A stretch of DNA of 64,000 bases from Ulva prolifera (Eukaryota > Chlorophyta > Ulvophyceae > Ulvales > Ulvaceae), in contig CM041203.1 of the NCBI GenBank assembly GCA_023078555.1, positions 1,011,481 to 1,075,480 on the forward strand, read 5' to 3'. The notes under the pieces were generated by a model. The model was not told where the DNA came from. It did not search any database and was given only the letters and a program-made list of their open reading frames with translations. The position numbers and the translations under genes were made by a program. This document shows positions 23,101 through 35,072 of the stretch, piece by piece. Every line of letters starts with the position of its first letter. The stretch's first letter is position 1.

Positions 23101-25160
23101 GAGTCGCCTGAGGTCGTGGACGAGAAGAACGGCATGAGCCTGCGCGCAGTGAAGCGGCGCACGGCGGCGTCGGGCGGGGTGTCGGAGCCGACGTCCCCAG
23201 ACGATTTCTCCGCGCGTGTCGGCAACACCTTCATGATGGGCTTCACCGGCGAGCTGTCTCAGGACGTCAACACGGCGGGCGCCTCGGCCGGCGTGACCGG
23301 CGGCCTCAACGTGCCCGCCGACGACGGCAGCGGCGGCGACTCCGGGGACTCGCGCGGCAACGTCAGCGTGTCGTCCTTCACGAGCGTCAGTGTGATGAGC
23401 GAGAGCACGACCGTGTACACTGACGTCGGGTGCGCCCCCCCTGCCGCCTTGCCTGCCGCGGCCGTTCGGCTGTCCTTGCCGCCTGCCATGAACGGGTTTG
23501 TCTCCGGGCGGCATCGCCCACACCTCTGTTTGTCCAGCACAGCCGCCGTGTGCCATGTCGCGGGGGGCGTGCGTGTGTCGTAGCCGCCACCGTGCGCAAC
23601 ACTGGTCCCTGTCATTCGGGAGGCAGCTGAGAGAGGTGGGGCGTGTGCGCAGCAACAAGGACGCGGACGGCGACGCGATGACGAAGCTGGAGCAGGTGCT
23701 GAATCGCGTGCAGCGGGAGCTCGGCGGCCAGGTCGGCAGCTTCCGGCTGAAGGGCATCCGCCACCGCTTCACCGGCCGCTCGTCGCTCGTCGCGTTTGCC
23801 GACGGCATGTGGGGCGGCGAGTTCGCGCTCAAGTTCTTCAGCGACCCCGAGGCTGCGCAGACAGAGTTCAACATCTACCGCCAGGCCACGGTGCGCGCGC
23901 TGTGCATGCTGCGCGTTGACTGCGATCGCATGTATCCTGCTCACACACAGCGTACACGGCCCACATGTGGCTGTCACCCGCACGGTCCGCCACCTGTGGC
24001 TGAGACCGCACAGGCGATGGACGTGGCACCGTCCCTCACTGGTGTGGCATCTGGTAGCAGTGCTGTCCTGTGCTACGACATGCAATGGGTGCTGGCGCAG
24101 CCAGCGCGCCGCCTGTCGCGGCATCCCGCTGTGTGCTTGGGACCGCCGCCTTGATACGCATGCGTGGGGGCCGGCGCACTGCGCCGCTCTCTGCAGCGGG
24201 CTCACGCTGCGCCGGTGTGCTGTGCAGAACATGCAGATGGCGCTGCCGCCGGTGCAAGAGATCGAGGACAACACGGGCGGCGTGCTGCGGCTGAAGGACG
24301 GCACGCCGCTGCCGCCGTACCTCGCGATGCCCCGCGGCCTGCCGCTGCCGGACTGGTACGCGACGCACCGGCCGCGTCAGGTCGCGACGCTCACCATGCT
24401 CTCGCAGCTGCTCTACCGCCTCGAGAAGCTGCACGTCAGCGGCTACTGCCACAACGACATCAAGCCCGCCAACATGGTGCTCCTCGACGCCGGCACCGGC
24501 CGCCAGCCGGAGTGGCACATCGTCGACTTCACGAACATGGCGCAGATCGGTGCGTGCCGTGCTGCATCACTGCCATTCCTGCTCGGGCGACTCCGCACCC
24601 CGCGCTAGGCCTTCGAGTGCCGCTTGCGTATGTTACTGCAGTTGCGGAGGCAGTGCTGCGGACGGCCGCATGTGTGGCTAGAGGTGCTCAGCTGAGGGGG
24701 GTGTGCCGCTGCAGGGTCGCAGACGCGGGCGCGCTACACGCTGGAGTACGCGTCTCCGGAGGTCATTCGCGCCGTCGGCGCGATGCGCGCACATTACGTC
24801 GCGTGCCAGCCCTCCATGGACGTGTGGTCAATGGGCGTCATCGTGTTTGAGGTGCTCACGAGCAAGCCCTTCTTCCCGATGGACTACAACCGCGAGGCGA
24901 TGAAGGACGGCCTGATCGGCCTCGAGCCGCTGCCCGTCGAGGAGGACCCGCGGCTCTTCAGCAAGATCCCGGCGGAGGGCAAGCTGCGCGCGACGGTCAA
25001 GATGATGCTGTCGCGCGATACCGAGAAGCGGCCGACGGCGGCGATGGTCGGCAAGGCGATCCAGGAGTGCCTGCGCGAGCTGACCGGCGAGGCGCCGGAG
25101 GCGATGGACGCGTCGCCGGTGAGCAGCCTGAACCGCGACGAGAGCACCTCCGGGCTATGA
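17180..25160 (+). CDS. LRR/lectin-like receptor protein kinase (single-pass membrane)
   Basis: Eleven exons in matched phase: 17180-17522, 17864-18170, 18237-18376, 18536-18820, 19033-19268, 19479-20522, 20859-21125, 21532-23429, 23632-23890, 24228-24549, 24715-25160; about 1848 residues. Order: signal peptide (RRLLVHAVLLWSLMGLLA then SEAQ); Cys-rich module; ricin-type trefoil repeat with GCL and QHW (W393); Pro-rich 15-residue repeats; acidic Tyr-rich stretch; plant-type LRR cap and repeats (VCSWKHVLC, LPPELLSDVPSLRGVAVYG, NLNGTVP); second ectodomain after an RRRRLLQ motif; membrane span about 1028-1049 followed by KGKKKGK; Ser-rich linker; kinase about 1508-1830. Kinase residues: Lys in FALKFF (K1574), HNDIKPAN (D1670), DFT in place of DFG (D1693), ASPE, DVWSMGV. 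Likely a cell-surface sensor. The in-frame start before the signal peptide is not found, so a 5' exon is probably missing. The kinase is non-RD type. Ligand and substrate cannot be read from sequence. Confidence 0.87.
19632..19766 (+). repeat. Three 45-bp coding tandem repeats
   Basis: Three consecutive units encoding EANPPGPVAMPVAGP (third ends VVGP) in the Pro-rich linker of the receptor kinase ectodomain. The low divergence between units implies recent duplication and possible length polymorphism. Confidence 0.9.
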
Positions 25161-25383
25161 TGAGCACGCGCGTGGATGGCGCGGGGCGGGGCCGGGTGCG
25201 TGGGGTTTCCACGGGCTTGACGGGTGTGGCGCGGCATTTATATGTGCGTGTAGGGGGCAGCCGAGAGGGGTGGGTGGGTGTGTGTGAGCAGGGTGCCGAA
25301 GCCAGGCCCTCTGTGCCCGCGACGTTGTCGGCGAGCTGCAGGCAGGCGGAGTGCGGCCCTGCGGATGCGCCGCTGCGCCGGTG

Positions 25384-25388
25384 TGTAA
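25384..25388 (+). other. Candidate poly(A) signal TGTAA (receptor kinase)
   Basis: TGTAA 224 bases after the kinase stop; a second TGTAA lies near 25516. Confidence 0.35.
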
Positions 25389-25818
25389 ACCTGCCCCATA
25401 CGTTGCGGCTGTGCTACGGGTGCTGTAGAGGAGCAGGTCTGGGATGCATGCAACCAACGGTCGGTCGATGGCCACATTGTCCAGGCTTGCAGTCGCCAGA
25501 CGACATGTGTTCGATGTGTAAGGATTACGCGTGTGGGGTGTCGTCTGCAGCGCATGGAAGACAACGGCCTGGAGTTGCTTGCCGGTGCGTCGAAGAGTGG
25601 GTTGACGGCGAATTGCAGTTCATGCATCTAGCGGTTGTTGGCCGCGCCGCGCCGGGGTAGATCTAGAGCGGCTCCATGGTGTACCGGCGTTCGAAGGCCG
25701 CAATGAGATGGGTCCACTCGGTACAGCGTCGAACTAGGCGACATGATGCGCGCGACTGTAACATGCAACAGCTGGAGGCCAAGGTCGGAGGATCCTATCG
25801 ACAATTCATTACTTGTTC

Positions 25819-25860
25819 ATGGCATCCGGCATTTGATCCCGTGCAAGTGCCGGATGCCAT
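25819..25860. repeat. 13-bp inverted repeat
   Basis: Arms ATGGCATCCGGCA (25819-25831) and its exact complement (25848-25860) around a 16-base loop; a stable hairpin in unannotated sequence. Confidence 0.85.
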
Positions 25861-26500
25861 CAACATCCCTGCGTGTACTATATATATCATGATCACAGAA
25901 CAGTGAACGCGTACGGGTATAAACATACACAACACAGCATGCCCTCCTGGTATAGCTCCTCTCTGCTGTATGGCTGATCAGGTGCGTGCAAGGCACCAAG
26001 TCGGCCGAAGAAGAGCGCGCACAAGCTCGCGTCGCTGTGTATTCCAAAACGCGTCAACAGGGTCCAGGTCTTCTTGAGTTGCAGTGGGGTTCGTGATATT
26101 CCGATCGGCACTGCAAGGTTCCCGACCTCCGGGCGGTCAAATCGGCATTTAAATTGGCACACTCGACAGAAGTTGTCCAACACGTAAGAAGGCTTTTTCC
26201 GGATGTTCGCTGTGGACCCATAGGTCGAACGCCGTGGATGACACACACAGCACATTCAGTGCTCTACATGACCATTTGGGGGGACGGGGGGGGGGGGTGG
26301 GAGAGGATTTCCCCCTGAAATTTTCGAATTCCAGAGGTGACAGCCCTTCGAGGCTTGTCAGTTTCAGAGGGACATCCCGCTGCAATGCTGTGATTGCAGA
26401 AGGATGCCAGAATACTTTTTGCTCGCTCCGCTGATTCTTTGCTCGCTAAGCTCACGTGATCACGCTGTCTGAACATCCCGTTCGCTTCGCTTGTGTGGTG

Positions 26501-26700
26501 CAATTTCCAGCGCGCAAGCTCGCTGCTACATCCATATCGGTTCGGTTTTGCTGTTTGTCTTCTTCCGTTCCACTCTTCCATTCCACTCTTTTGCAAATAC
26601 CTATTTCCAGCGGGCAAGCCCGCTGCTGCATCCAAATGTCAGCGGGCAAGCCCGCTGACATCTCTGCTTACCAGCCCGCTTTCAGCGGGCGAAACCGCTG
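26501..26700. repeat. Cluster of related CAGCGGGCAAGCCCGCTG hairpins
   Basis: Perfect hairpins at 26608-26625 and 26637-26660 (10-bp arms, CAAG loop), an inverted variant at 26674-26690 and a partial copy at 26683-26700. A diverged copy with its flank (TTTCCAGCGCGCAAGCTCGC) sits 100 bp upstream at about 26501-26538. They look like amplified copies of one small element. Confidence 0.8.
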
Positions 26701-29700
26701 CCTCACGCTCACCCGTGGAGAGATTGGCCGCCAAAAGCTCTGTTTGAGCGGGAGTCCCGGCGGGATGTAGACCTCTGTGGACGAACACTGTGGTCGAAAC
26801 GACATCTGTCGACGAACACTGTGGATGAAACGATATACCGATGCCTATGAGCACTGCAAACACATGCATACGTAAAGTTCATACGTCATGCTCTCTGCGA
26901 GCTTTATCCGCACTGATCTGATCTTCGATGGACGGCGTGGCGCGCCACTGGACTACTGGACCGGCAGTACTGGTGCTAGCTGTCGACCAATTGGCGAGTG
27001 GTATCTCGACATACTTGCTGCGGCCATATCTAGGCCATCTCTACCTTCTCGAGATAGATATACTATATGTATAGAGAAGCTTGCGCAGAGGCGTCTGGGC
27101 CAGTTTGTTCCCGCTTACGGCTTGAGACTCGAGCATCAGGAATAACGCGGACCTGGCGTGGTGACTGCGATTGTTCATTGCTCGGAAGCTGTGCATATGT
27201 GCTTCAAAGCCTCAGTCGCAGAGGCAGGTAGCAGCGCAGGAACACAGGCTGTGTTACACAGCCCCAGCAAGCCGCACTGCAGCCACAGGTGCATCTCGAA
27301 ACAAAACTACCTGTCGAGAGTTGTACATGACAGAGTGTCGGGATCCGGATCCCCGGGGCCCCACGAATGTAATGTTGGTCAGGTGACACTTCCGATGGGT
27401 AGCATAACATGTCTCGGGATAGATTTACGTACAGTGACCGGACAATGCGGAGCATCACGTGTTCGCCGCGTCTTAATTGTTTGGCGCACACGAATTCGAG
27501 TTAACGCGTGGGCCTGCTGTCGAGACAGCCGTCAGCACGCTCCACGGGACAGCCCCTGTACGCGTCACAATGCACCAGACAAAGGAGCATCGCTTGCCTG
27601 CGAACAATGCGGAACCACGCGCTGACTGCAATCTTGTGCTTTCATGAGGCGCACTATAGCTACTAGTAGGCGTCTGGGGTTTAAATTTGCCATCTCAAAT
27701 TTCGCCTCGCACACATGTACATGTTGACGTGGAAGTCAACAACGCTATACTAATGGCCTGGAATATCGTGGAGTAAAAAACTCTGCTCGCTAGTACAATT
27801 AATAATTTTGATCATGACGGCAGCATCAGCTGTCGTACAATGTGGTGGTGCTGATCATCATGTGATATGATACATGAACGAAGACCACAGCGGGCTGCAC
27901 TGGCAGTGCCGTGGGCTTAAGCTTAAGCTGAATTGCTGCCAATTTCCTCAATACCTGGCGGGATTCCGATCGATTTGCGCAGCCTGGCAATGTCAGCCAC
28001 CGCATCGTGGAAACCCTGAGCCTGCTGCCGCCGCACGCTCAAACCGTCCAAGTGTGGGCACATGCGAGCTTGAGGGGACGCGCGAGCCTGCAGTGTCCAC
28101 ACGTGCACAGCTCTACAGCCATCGCACGCAGAACGCTCCCTGAACGCCGCACGAGTTGCTCCAGGCGAGGTGAACAGGCTAATCCGTGCATCAAAAATAC
28201 TTTCATGCACCTCATGAATGCCATGCATGAGCCGGGTGCACACATATGCGCTGCTCAGTCATTGCATGTCATGCACCATGACAGCTGTCCTGGTCGAGGC
28301 TGCAGCCAAGGCGCCGTGGCCCTACTAATGGGTGGACCATGCATGCAGAGCTGATCAAAAGTCAAAAGCCCATGCCTGCATAGCATTGTGTGCAATGTGA
28401 CATTGCAGCATCTGACAGCAGATGACTGTGCAATGCAAGGACAAAGTTGGAGGGGCAGCTGTGTGCCACTTCAGGTGGCTGTCTGCCTGCCACCTGTTCA
28501 ACACTGGCTGCAGCTTCTTGCTCTGGCTGTGCCCCCTGCTGAGCAGCAGGGACGCAAAGCCTGCAGCATGCTGGGCAGCATGCTGGGCAGCAGTGGGATG
28601 CTGCAGGCAGGCAGTGATTATGCAGCCCAGCAGCACTGCAGCATGAGCTAGGCCAGCCCAGGACATACTGGAGCCGGTACCACGCGCCCAGGTTGGCAAT
28701 CTCTTCCTGATTTGTGAAACACTTTCCTGGCAGCAAGGCGTATTGGAGCCCTTGTGTATGCAGCACACTGCAGCTGGCGCCTCAAAGAATCATGCAGACC
28801 AACGTTGAGTGCCCCAGTTCGAACTGGTCATTGCAGGTCCAGGTCCCAGCGTGTGACGGGTGGAGCTCGTTCTGAGGCCTTGGTTAAGGTTCCTTAAGGA
28901 CCTCCTGCCTGATAGGATGGCACTCGGCCGCACAGGTCATGATGACAATCAACATTGATGTCACATCTAAATGTATGTTCCAGCTGAGGTGGCCTATAGC
29001 TGGACCAGTGGCAAGCAAGCCGCAGGTGTTACAAGGACAAAGGTGGCAAGGCGGGCAGCACCGCGAAAGAAGCAAGCAGACCAAGCACACACCCAGACAC
29101 CCACGCACGCAGCACTCACATTCTGCACACCCATGTCCTCATCAAACGGCACAGATCCGCAGACCTCCAAGTACACACCCCCACACGAAAACCGGCACGA
29201 ACACAATGCCCCAAACATAACCACACACCGCAATGCCTGTCGCCTCACGACAGGGCCGCGCCCAACACGAGAGATGAACACTTTCCGGAATGTTTCGCGC
29301 CATGGGTGCGCGTGTCAGCCGTAGCTCCTGTGCCAGCCTGTGCCAGCCTGATCATGAGCCTAGCCATGGGATTGCGGGGGCCTGTGCCTAGAAGTCCACA
29401 TGCATGAGGGGCAAGGGCAAGGGCAAACAGCACCTTATATGCCAGTCCCTCATATATTTGGGGACACTGCAGACAGCAGCGGCCACAGCAGTACTACACA
29501 ACACGTGTTGATTGTTTCAATTTTAAGCTTGCGCTCTTATGCTATGAGGCGGTGACCCCCAACCGTTTGCTGATTTACCCCCAAGCGCTTGCTTATTCGA
29601 AGCCAAAGGCCAAGACACAAAGGCCATCGTTGACTGAAGCCAAAGGCCAAGACGGAGAGGCCGCATGGCAGACACTGTCATTGCTGCCTGGCTCTCCGGG

Positions 29701-32700
29701 TTTGCCCTTGTAACACTGCAAGCTGACAGCCACAGCCTGTGACTGCTGCAGCTGACAGTCAATGAATTGATATCAGAGCAGGTGGCCACATGGAGTGCAC
29801 ATGCATGTGTGTGGAAGGCTGGACGAAAAGCACATTCAGTAGACTACACCATTCAGAGACCTTGAGCATCTCTAGGCATCTTGCTGTGCATTCTAGAGCT
29901 CTCCAGCTGGAGGAGCTGAGGCCCTCAATTGCACGGTGGCACTGTGCTCATTAATCTGATTGCCTGGAAGATGGATGCTTCGACGGGCCAGTGGCAGTCG
30001 TCCCCCTGTACTGGTAGTAAGCATGGCAGGCACATGGTCGAACATGCATGTTCCTGCAGGTGTCTGAGGCCCCATGATGTCTGGAATGCATGCATGCATG
30101 CAGGGGCAGCTGCAGCTGCACAAGCAGGCATTTTCTAGGGCTGCCAGTGCAGCTGGTACACATGCCAGTACAGTACAACTGGCAGTACTAGTGCAACAGA
30201 TGAACGGGTTTGAGGTTGTGTGATTGCTTTCAAAAGGGGTTTTGCAATTGGCTCTACGTGTGTGTGCCAGCCCCCGTAGCACATGTGCCACCATGAACGT
30301 TCACACGATGTATATACTGTCACAGTAAACTGCAGTAGCTAGTAGTACAGTGTACAGCATCTGGCTGCCAGTGGCTGGCTGCCAGTTTATATGGAATCCA
30401 AAGCATCTGCCTGCCATGGCCAGTGGGGCAGTATATATATGGAATCCACATTCATGAAATTGACTTCAAGTTTGATCGCATGCTGTCATCATTCTTCAGG
30501 GAAGAGTCTTTGTAGTGAAACATGTGTGCACGCAGAGACGTGGTGTTTCTGACGCAACTGCACATGTGCACGCTGGCAAGACGACACTTTCGACCAGTGC
30601 TGCAGCATGCTGTTTAACATGTTATGTCTCCGGCATGCATGTGCACAAGGCTGCGTGTGCACAACGCGAACACCGCAGACGCATGCATTGCGATCACACA
30701 CATATGGAGCTTAACATGAGCGTTAACAAACAAGCGCGAGCATCTCTCACGAAGATGCACCCACACTCACCCGCACACCACGCACGCACATTGCACCCAC
30801 GCATCCTAATATAGCCTGACAAGACAGGTTCATCATGCCCTGCATCGATTCGGGCCAGATTTGAACATCTGCTGCTCCCATTGCATACGTATGCAATGTC
30901 GTATACGACACATATGTAGCCGGGCGCTGCTCCTTCGCGAGCGTCGTCGTTCGTCCGGATCCGGGTGGGCATTGCGCAATGCCACTGCAGTGCACTGGGC
31001 ATGCATGGACGCCTTCGTCCGAAACGTGGGCGGACGATACGAATGTACTCCTGCACGGTAGCTTGTGTTAGGAATTCGCGGAATGTCTGCGAGCTAGCAA
31101 GGCAATACCAGGCAGTGCATGATGTACACATCCGGCCAGCAGGGGTTGCGGTATGATGCGGGCCTGGAGGACGCGATCCTGCCGGACTGAGTTGTGAGTG
31201 CGGTTGTAGTGTTCGTGTGTGTGTGAGTGTATGTTGATGTTGATTCGGATGAGATTCGGTTTCAGTGTTTGTTTTCTCCCCCGGCCGTTCACTCTTTTGT
31301 AAAGTTTAAACAAATTTGTACACATCCGGCCATATATACGTATACGTCGTCACTTGACCACGCGTGAGCTAATCGATGATCTCACGGCAGCGCATGCGCA
31401 ATCTGCGGGTCCCGGCGCAACTGCTCCCCGGAGTCGTGCGTTTGTACTGCCACATGCGGGTAAAGCCTGGGGAGGACTCCCATACCCCGGTCGCACGGAT
31501 CTGGGCCTTCCGGCCCTCATCTGCCCCATGCAGCTGTTACAAAAGAGTGAATGGGAGAAAACAAACACTGCCCCATGCACGATCATGTTTGAGGCTTATC
31601 GCGCGCGCCATGTGCCCGGGATCGCAGATCAGGCTCTCGAAAAGGGACACGTTCCTCGCTGACCTGGAGGCTAGCCAGCGCTGGTCGCCACAGTTCGACG
31701 GGGCTCAGCCTCATGCCAACTCAGCCACTGTGGGCTCATAAGGCATTACATGTAGCGCACGAAGCTCTATATAAGTATAATGCCGACCAGAAGTCTGCGA
31801 TACAGGGGAGCACATGTGATGTATTGCAATAAACCCTCATGCGCCGCAGCAGAAAACAAAAAGCAGGGCTGACTGTAGAGATACGGCGAGGAACAGTGTC
31901 GCGATCGCATGCCATGCAGTGGACCCGCAAGTTCGATGCGTCTAGGCCTCGAGATCGGAAGCCATATATAACGGATCGCACCACCTTGTTACAGAAGCCA
32001 ACTTCTACGGTGACCAGGTCGACAGTGGACGCCCAGGCCATACAGCACACCAGACAGTGAAGACATAGCTGGCGCACGCTTTCACGCACGCACATGTCAA
32101 ATGCCGGCCGTTAATGTCACAACGGTTGTACATGCGCACATGCAGCACCACCCACACATGCAACTCTGACTCCGTCCTTGTAACAAATGCACCCCCTAGG
32201 CCTAGTCTAGTGGGCTGGGAAATATCCGGATAATCCGGCCGCGGAGCTCCGGAGACATCGATGTAACATATCGATATCGCGATACACGAACGGCTGGCGC
32301 TGGCACGGCAGTGCACTGGCGCCGCGGCACTCTGCGCGCAAGCGCATGCACTCGGGCCACCAGCTGTCGATCAGCTCCGGTGACACAGACTCTGAAGACG
32401 TGAATAAGCTTATTCAGAACGTGAAAGTACCACCTATGCATAGCCATGGCGCCTACTAGCATACGGTGGTCCCGAAAGGCGCTTATAATTACAAAGCGTT
32501 TACATACGTAAGTGGCAGTTTGTTGCCCACGGATCCGACACACAGGAGCGATCGATGGTACCGGTCAGTGCACATGATGATGTTATCGCTGGCATATATA
32601 ATGTTTTGGAGATATGCATATTCGGCGTATCCTGTCTTTGTTCAAATTCGTCGCGTCCGGACATCCCCGTCCACACATGTGCAATGAGCCAGCGGTCAAC

Positions 32701-33690
32701 ACACCGCACATGGAAGATTGCTAGCGTCTTAATTTTTTTTTCTCGGAAATGTACATGTGAGCGCTAGCGGTCGATCGAGTTGAACCCGTGAGAAAGCCGC
32801 ACGCAGTGCACCGGCTCATTGAGCAGACCACGCGCACGTCGACAACGCGTTGCGATTAAAATACCGCGATATGTCGGTGAGCGTCACCTACTGGTGACCC
32901 GTCACCACGTCCAAGGTCTGAGCGGCCCTGCCAAGATCTACGTAGACGCGATCGTGACTGAGGCTCCGGCTCGTAGCTGCAGTCGTACGCAGGCGTGAAG
33001 GTACGTGGGTATGGGCTTGAGATGTGTGGGATTTTGTGGTGTTTTGCGGAGGCTGCTGTTGCCCTCTGTGTCCAGAGCATATGACGTACGTCTGCGCGCC
33101 GGTAGCGGCGAGTACGTATGCGATTGAGAGCCGCGTGACAACACGACAGGCCAGAATAGCCGTACGTGCGATGCTTCACATGTGCATCGAACGCTACAAA
33201 CACGTCTTGCATGTTGTATTAGAGTTTGGAGAAGTGACGGAAAGCTTGTGTGGGGCACATCAAGAATCATCTTCTACTTACGCATTCATGTGTTCGTCAT
33301 CGCGACCGCACCCTTTTGCAGCGCAGCTTTCAGCGCACGTGAACGTGCCTATTGCCTGACACACCTATGCATGCGAGCATGGCGCTGTCGAATTCGAAGT
33401 CACCGAGTGCCATGTTGCACACCACACAGCCACAGCAGTGGAAAAGGAGGAAGGCACGGACGGTATATATCTTCCGGAGATGACTGCTTGAACATTCCGG
33501 TTCATTACAGCCACGACCAGATCACAGCGAAGACTGCGAACGCCGGACCTGTGCGTAGTGGCCTGGGCTTACACTGAGGCTACACGACTTTTGTCAAAAC
33601 ACATTGATTGATGCTCTCCACACATCGCTTCTAAGTTATCCAGCTTGATCTTGCCACAGTCTCCCGCCCTGCCATGCCACGTGCTGTCGC

Positions 33691-33975
33691 TTGCAGCAGC
33701 GATACAGAGACTTCGTGGTACGCCTTGACTACGCTAACATAGCAGAAGTCAATACATGCTGCTATGATGGCTTGTGTGAGTGCGCTGCGGAGTATTTGCG
33801 TAGTTCATGGTTGGGGCCAGACGAGCGTTTTCGAATACGATGGGCGGCGTTCGCAGGCCCTCCTCCAGCCTCGATTTATGATATAGTTGCTAAAGTCATG
33901 ATGGACTCGTATGTTGACATACTGACGCCTCTCAGCAGATTCCTCGGTTGTGCAGGGCTGCATTTCTGTCGCTGA
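33691..33975 (+). CDS. Orphan exon-like open frame, unknown
   Basis: Preceded by a good acceptor (GCTTGCAG) and open for 94 residues to a stop at 33973-33975. The peptide has a normal globular composition (YRDFVVRLDYANIAEV, SSWLGPDERFRIRWAAFAG, YDIVAKVMMDSYVDIL) unlike the random translations around it. No family recognised and no upstream exon could be linked. It may be the last exon of a gene whose other exons I missed, or a decayed fragment. Confidence 0.3.
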   Translation: MQQRYRDFVVRLDYANIAEVNTCCYDGLCECAAEYLRSSWLGPDERFRIRWAAFAGPPPASIYDIVAKVMMDSYVDILTPLSRFLGCAGLHFCR

Positions 33976-35072
33976 CCAGCAAGTCATGGTGCGCTGCTGC
34001 CCCGCGAGCACTTATGATAGATGATTGTGTAACATTGTGAAAGGCTGTGTTTCGGTTTGTGGCATTGTAGCCTCTGTTTTGCGCTCTCTGTACGCGTCCA
34101 ACTTACTGTGGCCTATGGCTTCGAGCAGCCGGCGCGCGTCCTGAAAGACCAGAGACATTGAACTACGTATAACTATTCGAAGCCATGACGCTAGTCTTCC
34201 ATTGAAAACGCGTGCGTCGACACTCCTAAGGCGCTTAATGTACATCTGTGCTGGGCCAGCGTTGGACTCTGTTGCAGCCGTAACATGACGTCCTCCTGGA
34301 TTCTAGCGTCTGTCAGACACATGTACGGTGGCTTCATGTACTGCAAATTGGAACATGTGTCTCTTGGATTTGCGCGGATGTCTGTCCCGATAGTGTGTTC
34401 GCAGACTGGCTGCACTCGCGGCTTGGGTCCTGCCGATCTCCTAGTGCAGCGAAGCTTCGCGAAGACCGCCTGGTGGATGTTTGTTCAAGCGTGCTTGCGG
34501 ATCCTGTAGTCTGGTGTCACCTCGGCCGAGGGTTGTTGACTTGTTGAGCGGATGTGGACATGTGGCTCTCTATGGCGCCCTATCGGGCCGTTCTCGCCGT
34601 CGCGTCGCGCCGCTCAGGACGCCAGCATATCTCATGCGTGTGCCCATGTGTGATCTAATCCAGATGTCGCGCCAGTATTCCCATGGTCTTCCTGCACAGC
34701 ATATTTCTCAGTCCTCGTGAAGTCTTGCACGCTATTCAGGTTCGGCGATGATGTCCCTGAGGAGAGGACGGTCAGACTGAGCGCTGGCCTTCTGGCACAA
34801 GCGAGTTCACAGGAGTCAACAGCTGCCTCAAGTGCGATTTCGTGCATGGTACTGCCAGCGTTGACCATTGATACCCGATATCATTGTGATCCGCATGAGG
34901 TCCATGGGCCAGCACCGCGCTGCAAGACATGCTCTTTGCTCGCAGCAGTATGCACGCAATCTGCAGGCATTGGTTCGGCCCTGTTTGGAGTTGTACGCGC
35001 CGAGCATTCACCCTCGTGGCTGCCTCCTCGTAACACAGTGTCAGCCCAGAATGCGCCACACCCTTGCCACGT
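33976..35072. other. Spacer, nothing clear
   Basis: Mixed-composition sequence between the orphan exon and the Ser-rich gene, presumably including the promoter of the latter; no motif stands out. Confidence 0.4.

Larger units (their letters stand above)
25161..33690. other. Gene-poor region with hairpins and repeats
   Basis: More than 8 kb without a recognisable exon on either strand. GC falls, stop codons are frequent in all frames, and short palindromes (25819-25860, 26608-26700), GT/CA-rich tracts, (GGGAC)-type G runs at 26277-26300 and TGCATGCA blocks are common. Nothing resembling a reverse transcriptase, integrase or transposase frame was found. Confidence 0.55.
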
